DNA from: Pseudomonadota bacterium | Lineage (GTDB): Bacteria; Pseudomonadota; Gammaproteobacteria; Steroidobacterales; Steroidobacteraceae | DNA: 10,786 nt | Direction of reading: 5' to 3' | Assembly (NCBI GenBank): GCA_003242275.1 | Contig: QGUX01000104.1 | Coordinates: 1 to 10,786, forward strand | Shown: piece by piece, positions 7,700-10,786 of the stretch | How the letters are laid out: each line of letters begins with the position of its first letter | How positions within the stretch are numbered: the stretch's first letter is position 1 | The notes under the pieces: generated by a model | Told to the model about the DNA's origin: nothing | What the model saw: only the letters and a program-made list of their open reading frames with translations | The model's database searches: none | Position numbers and translations under genes: made by a program

Positions 7700-7951
7700 A
7701 TGACCGCAACCGCTGACCGCCTCGATCTGCGCCTGAGCGTCGAGGACAAGAACCGCCTGCGCCGCGCCGCCGAACTGCACGGCCTGCCGTTGGCCACCTT
7801 CGTGCGCAAAGCGGCCCTGCGCGAGGCGGAAACCACCATCGCCCATCCTCCCACGGCGCAACGCGGCGGCCTGGCCGCGCGCCTGCGCGGACGCGCCTCC
7901 GCACGCCTCGGCACGGACGAGATCATGAAACTGACTCGCGGCACGTCGTGA
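7700..7951 (+). CDS. Antitoxin of a VapBC-type system, ribbon-helix-helix-like
   Basis: 83 residues. The frame is open from 7610, but ATG 7700 has a strong AAGGAGG (7688-7694) five bases upstream and begins the recognisable domain. Residues about 6-45 (RLDLRLSVEDKNRLRRAAE, then GLPLATFVRKAALREAE) look like a ribbon-helix-helix DNA-binding domain of the DUF1778/TacA kind: a beta-strand, then two helices. The tail, rich in Gly and Arg, ends GTDEIMKLTRGTS; a TDEIMxLTRG ending is familiar from VapB-type antitoxins paired with PIN toxins and probably wraps the toxin. The stop overlaps the toxin start (GTGA), the usual antitoxin-first layout for coupled translation. The operator-like palindrome just upstream supports self-regulation. 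Expected role: neutralise the PIN RNase and repress the operon. Confidence 0.85.
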   Translation: MTATADRLDLRLSVEDKNRLRRAAELHGLPLATFVRKAALREAETTIAHPPTAQRGGLAARLRGRASARLGTDEIMKLTRGTS

Positions 7952-8352
7952 AGCGTGTACTTGTGGACACCAACGTCCTGCTGGACGTGCTGACGGACGA
8001 CCCGCAGTGGTATGACTGGTCGGCCGGGCAGCTCGATGCCTGTGCGGCCGACGCCGAGCTGTGCATCAATCCCATCGTCTACACCGAGGTATCGGTGGGG
8101 TTCGAGCGCATTGAAGAACTGGATGATGCGTTGCCGGCCGATGTCTTCACCCGGCTGGAGCTGCCGTGGGAAGCTGCCTTCCTCGCTGGCAAAGCCATTC
8201 TGCAGTACCGCCGTGCCAGAGGTGAGCGCACCTCGCCGCTGCCGGATTTCTACATCGGCGCCCATGCCGCCATCGATGGCATGGCACTGCTGACACGGGA
8301 TGCGAAGCGTTATCGCACTTGCTATCCGAAGCTTGAACTGATCTGTCCTTGA
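7948..8352 (+). CDS. VapC-like PIN-domain toxin
   Basis: 134-residue PIN-domain ribonuclease of the VapC type, the toxic half of a type II toxin-antitoxin pair. The family's four acidic metal-binding positions can be placed as Asp7 in VLVDTNVLLD, Glu47 in VYTEVSVGFE, Asp100 in LPDFYIGAHA and Asp118 in LLTRDAKRY, so the active site looks complete. Related enzymes cleave tRNA or rRNA with Mg2+; the target here is unknown. The start is GTG 7948, overlapping the antitoxin stop by four bases. ATG is absent near this point and the family N-terminus begins exactly here. The protein ends YRTCYPKLELICP, a common ending for this subgroup. Confidence 0.92.
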   Translation: MKRVLVDTNVLLDVLTDDPQWYDWSAGQLDACAADAELCINPIVYTEVSVGFERIEELDDALPADVFTRLELPWEAAFLAGKAILQYRRARGERTSPLPDFYIGAHAAIDGMALLTRDAKRYRTCYPKLELICP

Positions 8353-8404
8353 GCAGGAAGCGGAGGTTTACTACCGCTGGAGGCCGAACCTGCCGGACGA
8401 ATCC
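8351..8404 (+). pseudogene. Short remnant of another PIN-family toxin gene
   Basis: Directly behind the toxin gene, a frame reads EQEAEVYYRWRPNLPDES. The string VYYxWRPNLPDE is characteristic of the middle of TIGR00305/COG1569 PIN-family toxins, where it is normally followed by an ADNHLxELA-like stretch. Here the match stops at 8404, just before the 3' end of the esterase gene on the other strand. About 18 codons survive, with no start or catalytic region. Recognition is from memory of the motif, hence moderate confidence. Confidence 0.45.
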
Positions 8405-8420
8405 AAACCGATCTGGAATC

Positions 8421-9842
8421 TCAACGAATGCCCAGCTCCCGCTCGGCCCAGGGGATGAAATATTTCCAGTTTGGCCCGTCGGTATGTCCGCCATCATGCT
8501 GGCGCCAGGCCAGCCGCCCTTCCAGCAGGCCTTCGTTCACCGCAGGTTTGATCTCTTTCATGTAATCGTCGGAACGCCCCAGGTCCTTCACGCCCAGCAT
8601 GCGGAACACCGGCTGAGCGGCAATGGCCGCCATGAAGCTGCCCTGCTGGTCCAGCCACAGCGCATCGCCCTCTTCCGGGATGCCATAGCTGATGAAGGTG
8701 GCGCGCGGCGCGCACAGCGCCAGCAGCTGGTGCGCATCCACCGGCAGGTCGCCGGCATCCTTGCGCCCGAAGGTGGCTTCCTCGGCGCCATACTTGAGGA
8801 AGTTGCCGGCCATCCAGTGATAGCCGCCGGCGCCGGTGAGGTTCTCCACTGCTTCGCCGAAATTGCGCCGGTGCAGCTTGGCACCGCCCTCGCCGGAAGA
8901 GCCGATCAGCACCACCGCGAAACGTTCGTCGAAGGCCATGGTGACCAGTGCCGCCTTGCCATAGCGCGATACGCCCTCGATGCCCACGCGCTTCGCATCC
9001 ACCTCGCGCAGGGTCTCGAAATGATCCAGCGCACGGCTGGCACCCCAGCCCCATGCACGCAATGCGCCCCAGTCATCCGGCTTGCGCGGCTGGCCCTTGT
9101 TGGTCAGGCCGATGATGCCGCGCGTGAGGCCGGCGCCATTGTCCGGCTGCACGCTGGTGGGATTGAGATAGGCATAGCCCCAGCCGGCGGCGATGAGCTG
9201 CTCGGTAGGCGGTGGATCGGCGCCGGGGCGCGGCGGTGGCGGCTGGCGTGCGCCGGCCGGCAGAGCTTCGCCGGGCATGCGGCCGCGGCCGAACAGGATC
9301 ATCACCGGCACCGGCCCTTCGACATCGGCTGGCGTCACCAGCAGCACCTCGATGTTCACCTCGATCGCCGGGTGGGCGGAGTTGTCCACCCTGCCGGTCA
9401 GCCGCCGGGCGTTTACCGGCCGTGCGGCCATCTCGCCGGTGGCGGTGTCGGCGACCTGCCAGTGCACCGCCGGCACGTTCGCGGGTACGCGGCCGATGAC
9501 CTCGCGCTCGAACAGCTCGATGATCTCGGGGCGTCGCTGTTCCTGCCACTGCCGGGCGCTGGTGACTGCGCGGCCGTTTTCCAGTCGCAGCACTTCGGGC
9601 AGGTCGGGGTAGGGATTGGCCAGCGCCTCGTCATAGTTGGCGGCATTGGGCGCATCCGCATTGGCATTGCGGCCGGGACGCAACTTCGTGATGCCGAGCT
9701 GGCTGCGCATGTCCTGATGGTCCTGCTCGGTGCTCCAGCCCGATGCCGGGCCGGCGGGCGGCTGTTCCGCGCCGATGAGCAGTCCCGCCGCCAACAGCAA
9801 TCCCATGCCTGCCGCGCCGATGTTCCTTGAGCGATGCGTCAT
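8421..9842 (-). CDS. Glucuronoyl esterase (carbohydrate esterase family 15), exported
   Basis: 473 residues. CE15 enzymes hydrolyse the ester between 4-O-methyl-glucuronic acid of glucuronoxylan and lignin alcohols. The N-terminus (MTHRSRNIGAAGMGLLLAAG) is a Sec signal peptide without lipobox, so export is expected. It has the alpha/beta-hydrolase nucleophile elbow GVSRYGK with Ser292, the following GSSGEGGAKLHRRN block (Glu318 is a possible triad acid), YHWMAGNFLKYG, DLPVDAHQLLALCAPR, and the C-terminal HDGGHTDGPNW with the catalytic histidine (449 or 453). A proline-rich insert, PPPPRPGADPPP, sits around residues 201-212. ATG 9842 has an AAGGAAGGGGG ribosome region just upstream; the frame extends 58 codons further into metB but without family sequence. 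It lies 40 bp behind metB in the same direction, and convergent to the toxin gene. Confidence 0.9.
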   Translation of the reverse strand: MTHRSRNIGAAGMGLLLAAGLLIGAEQPPAGPASGWSTEQDHQDMRSQLGITKLRPGRNANADAPNAANYDEALANPYPDLPEVLRLENGRAVTSARQWQEQRRPEIIELFEREVIGRVPANVPAVHWQVADTATGEMAARPVNARRLTGRVDNSAHPAIEVNIEVLLVTPADVEGPVPVMILFGRGRMPGEALPAGARQPPPPRPGADPPPTEQLIAAGWGYAYLNPTSVQPDNGAGLTRGIIGLTNKGQPRKPDDWGALRAWGWGASRALDHFETLREVDAKRVGIEGVSRYGKAALVTMAFDERFAVVLIGSSGEGGAKLHRRNFGEAVENLTGAGGYHWMAGNFLKYGAEEATFGRKDAGDLPVDAHQLLALCAPRATFISYGIPEEGDALWLDQQGSFMAAIAAQPVFRMLGVKDLGRSDDYMKEIKPAVNEGLLEGRLAWRQHDGGHTDGPNWKYFIPWAERELGIR

Positions 9843-9882
9843 GTTTCCCCCTTCCTTGAGCGGCCGGCTATGCGCCCGGCGT

Positions 9883-10417
9883 TCAGCCGCGGGCGCGCTG
9901 CAACGCCGCTGCCAGATCCCTGCGCAGATCTTCCACTGACTCGATGCCGATGGACAAGCGCAGCAGGCCATCCACCAGGCCCGCTGCAGCGCGCTCCTCG
10001 GGCGCCATCGCGGCATGGGTCATCGAGCCGGGATGTGCGACCAGGCTTTCGACGCCGCCGAGGGATTCGGCCAGGGAGAAGAATTCCAGCCCGTCGACGA
10101 AGCGGCGCACGCCATTCTCGCCGCCTTCGATCTCGATGGTGACGATGGCACCGAAGCCGCTCTGCTGGCGCCTGGCAATGTCGTGGCCCGGATGGTCGGG
10201 AAGCCCCGGGTAATACACCTTGCGCACGCCCGGCTGCTGCGAGAGCCAGCTCGCCAGCTCGCCGGCATTGCGCCCGTGCACCGCCAGCCGCGCCTCCAGC
10301 GTGCGCAGGCCACGCAGCGTGAGGAAGCTGTCGAAGGCGCTGGCCGTGAGCCCCATGGCATTGGCCCACCACGCAAGCTGCTCGTGCAGCGCGGCGGTCT
10401 TTGCCACCACCGCGCGC
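9883..10417 (-). pseudogene. metB: Cystathionine gamma-synthase-like enzyme, 3' part interrupted by IS91 end
   Basis: C-terminal roughly 178 residues of a Cys/Met-metabolism PLP enzyme (normal length about 385-400). It matches the MetB subtype, which joins O-succinylhomoserine (or an acyl analogue) and cysteine to make cystathionine: VVAKTAALHEQLAWWAN, GLTASAFDSFLTLRGLRTL, RQQSGFGAIVTIEIEG, FFSLAESLGGVESLVAHP and MTHAAMAPEERAAAG are all present. The PLP-binding lysine lies upstream of this part and is lost beyond the IS edge, so this piece alone cannot be active. Homology runs up to about 10415, where RAVVAK replaces the family GGAVVAK, and IS DNA begins at 10418. Cystathionine gamma-lyase or O-acylhomoserine sulfhydrylase are alternatives within the same family but fit less well. 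Confidence 0.88.
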
Positions 10418-10786
10418 GGAAATTCAAACGCCCTTGCCTGCTCGGTGCGTGCTTGGTCCGTTTTGCCTTAGTTCGTGGAACGGGCCTTATGTTGGGACCG
10501 GGCTTGCCGTCACCGCCCTGAACCCCGCCAGAGTTCCGGCCAGGAACGCGCCCGGACGCCCACCCTGCCCTTCATTCCCGGTGCTTCCCGGCTTGCCTGC
10601 CCGGGAACCGCCTTCACCTGGCACCGGCCGCAAGGCCGGCATGCACCATCCCGTCCGCTCGGACCGCTGGCCGGCCGAATCCCCGCACCTTCGAATTCAA
10701 AGCAGGCTCGCCTGCCCCGGCGGTGCCCGCACGCCAAGCGGCAGTTCGCACTGGTACTGATCCGGCGCGCTCTTCTCCAGATGCGC
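10418..10786 (-). mobile_element. Second copy of the IS91-family element, oriIS-side end
   Basis: Identical to 9-377 and in the same orientation, with its oriIS-side edge inside metB. It contains the non-coding terminus with the same hairpins (10585-10639) and the C-terminal 30 codons of the transposase. It runs off the window, so whether this copy has an intact transposase N-terminus and terIS cannot be seen. Confidence 0.95.
10697..10786 (-). CDS. IS91-family transposase, C-terminal 30 codons (partial at window edge)
   Basis: Same stop (TGA at 10699-10697) and same sequence as the end of the left transposase (positions 288-377), including SAPDQYQCELPLGVRAPPGQ. The catalytic part lies outside the window. 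This could be the full-length parent of the truncated left copy, or the same copy seen twice if the molecule is circular or tandem. Confidence 0.85.
   Translation of the reverse strand, partial: AHLEKSAPDQYQCELPLGVRAPPGQASLL

Noticed and set aside
7291..7716. 141-codon plus-strand open frame before the toxin-antitoxin pair
   Set aside because: It spans the IS91 remnant in antisense and a nine-G run, has no ribosome site or recognisable domain, and overlaps the operator and antitoxin start.
8349..9830. 493-codon plus-strand open frame opposite the esterase
   Set aside because: Shadow of CE15; composition is typical of antisense GC-rich DNA and no motifs appear.
9843..10016. N-terminal extension of the esterase frame into metB (58 extra codons)
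   Set aside because: The extension is antisense-free but out of frame with metB and lacks family sequence; the ATG at 9842 has a ribosome site and a proper signal peptide.
1..10786. Reading the window as a small circular plasmid or phage because its ends repeat
   Set aside because: No replication, partition or phage genes are present; content is chromosomal biosynthesis and the repeat is an IS end. A circle excised by the IS remains possible and is listed as a finding, not a feature.
1..10786. CRISPR arrays, tRNA or rRNA genes
   Set aside because: No regularly spaced repeats and no cloverleaf or rRNA-like stretches were noticed on either strand.

Overview
This is a GC-rich window of bacterial chromosomal type. 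The leucine genes (ilvE-leuC-leuD-leuB), a cystathionine gamma-synthase-like gene and a CE15 glucuronoyl esterase suggest a free-living, probably soil or plant-matter proteobacterium. A gammaproteobacterium of the Xanthomonadales/Steroidobacterales kind is my best guess, at low confidence and only from the look of the proteins.

Layout. Positions 9 to about 1325 hold an IS91-family (HUH, rolling-circle) element read on the minus strand. Its transposase has lost its N-terminal part where it meets a 5'-truncated ilvE. Then come the ilvE remnant (to 1962), leuC (1972-3375), leuD (3375-3962) and leuB (4010-5071), tightly packed on the plus strand. Facing them on the minus strand is a group of exported proteins: a 105-residue secreted protein with 12 cysteines (7259-6942), a membrane-anchored 258-residue protein (6921-6145), and a 289-residue exported protein resembling DUF6263 (5977-5108). 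From 7260 to 7699 there is no convincing gene, but there is a 90-bp decayed piece of a second IS91-type transposase. A VapBC-like toxin-antitoxin pair follows (7700-8352), with a palindrome over its promoter region and a scrap of another PIN toxin just behind it. On the minus strand a CE15 glucuronoyl esterase (9842-8421) follows the 3' part of metB (10417-9883). MetB is cut off at 10418 by the end of a second, identical copy of the IS91 terminus, which runs off the window at 10786.

The strongest structural signal is a perfect 369-bp direct repeat (9-377 and 10418-10786) formed by the transposase-3' end of the IS. The 10.4 kb between the repeats is therefore bounded by same-orientation IS91 ends. 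Amino-acid genes are broken on both edges (ilvE on the left, metB on the right). Possible explanations are two independent insertions, an IS91-bounded mobile, circular or tandemly amplified unit, or an assembly join through a repeat. The sequence alone cannot decide between them.

Functionally, leuC/leuD (isopropylmalate isomerase) and leuB (isopropylmalate dehydrogenase) are intact. They are separated from whatever promoter lay upstream of ilvE. No leuA, complete ilvE or complete metB is in the window.
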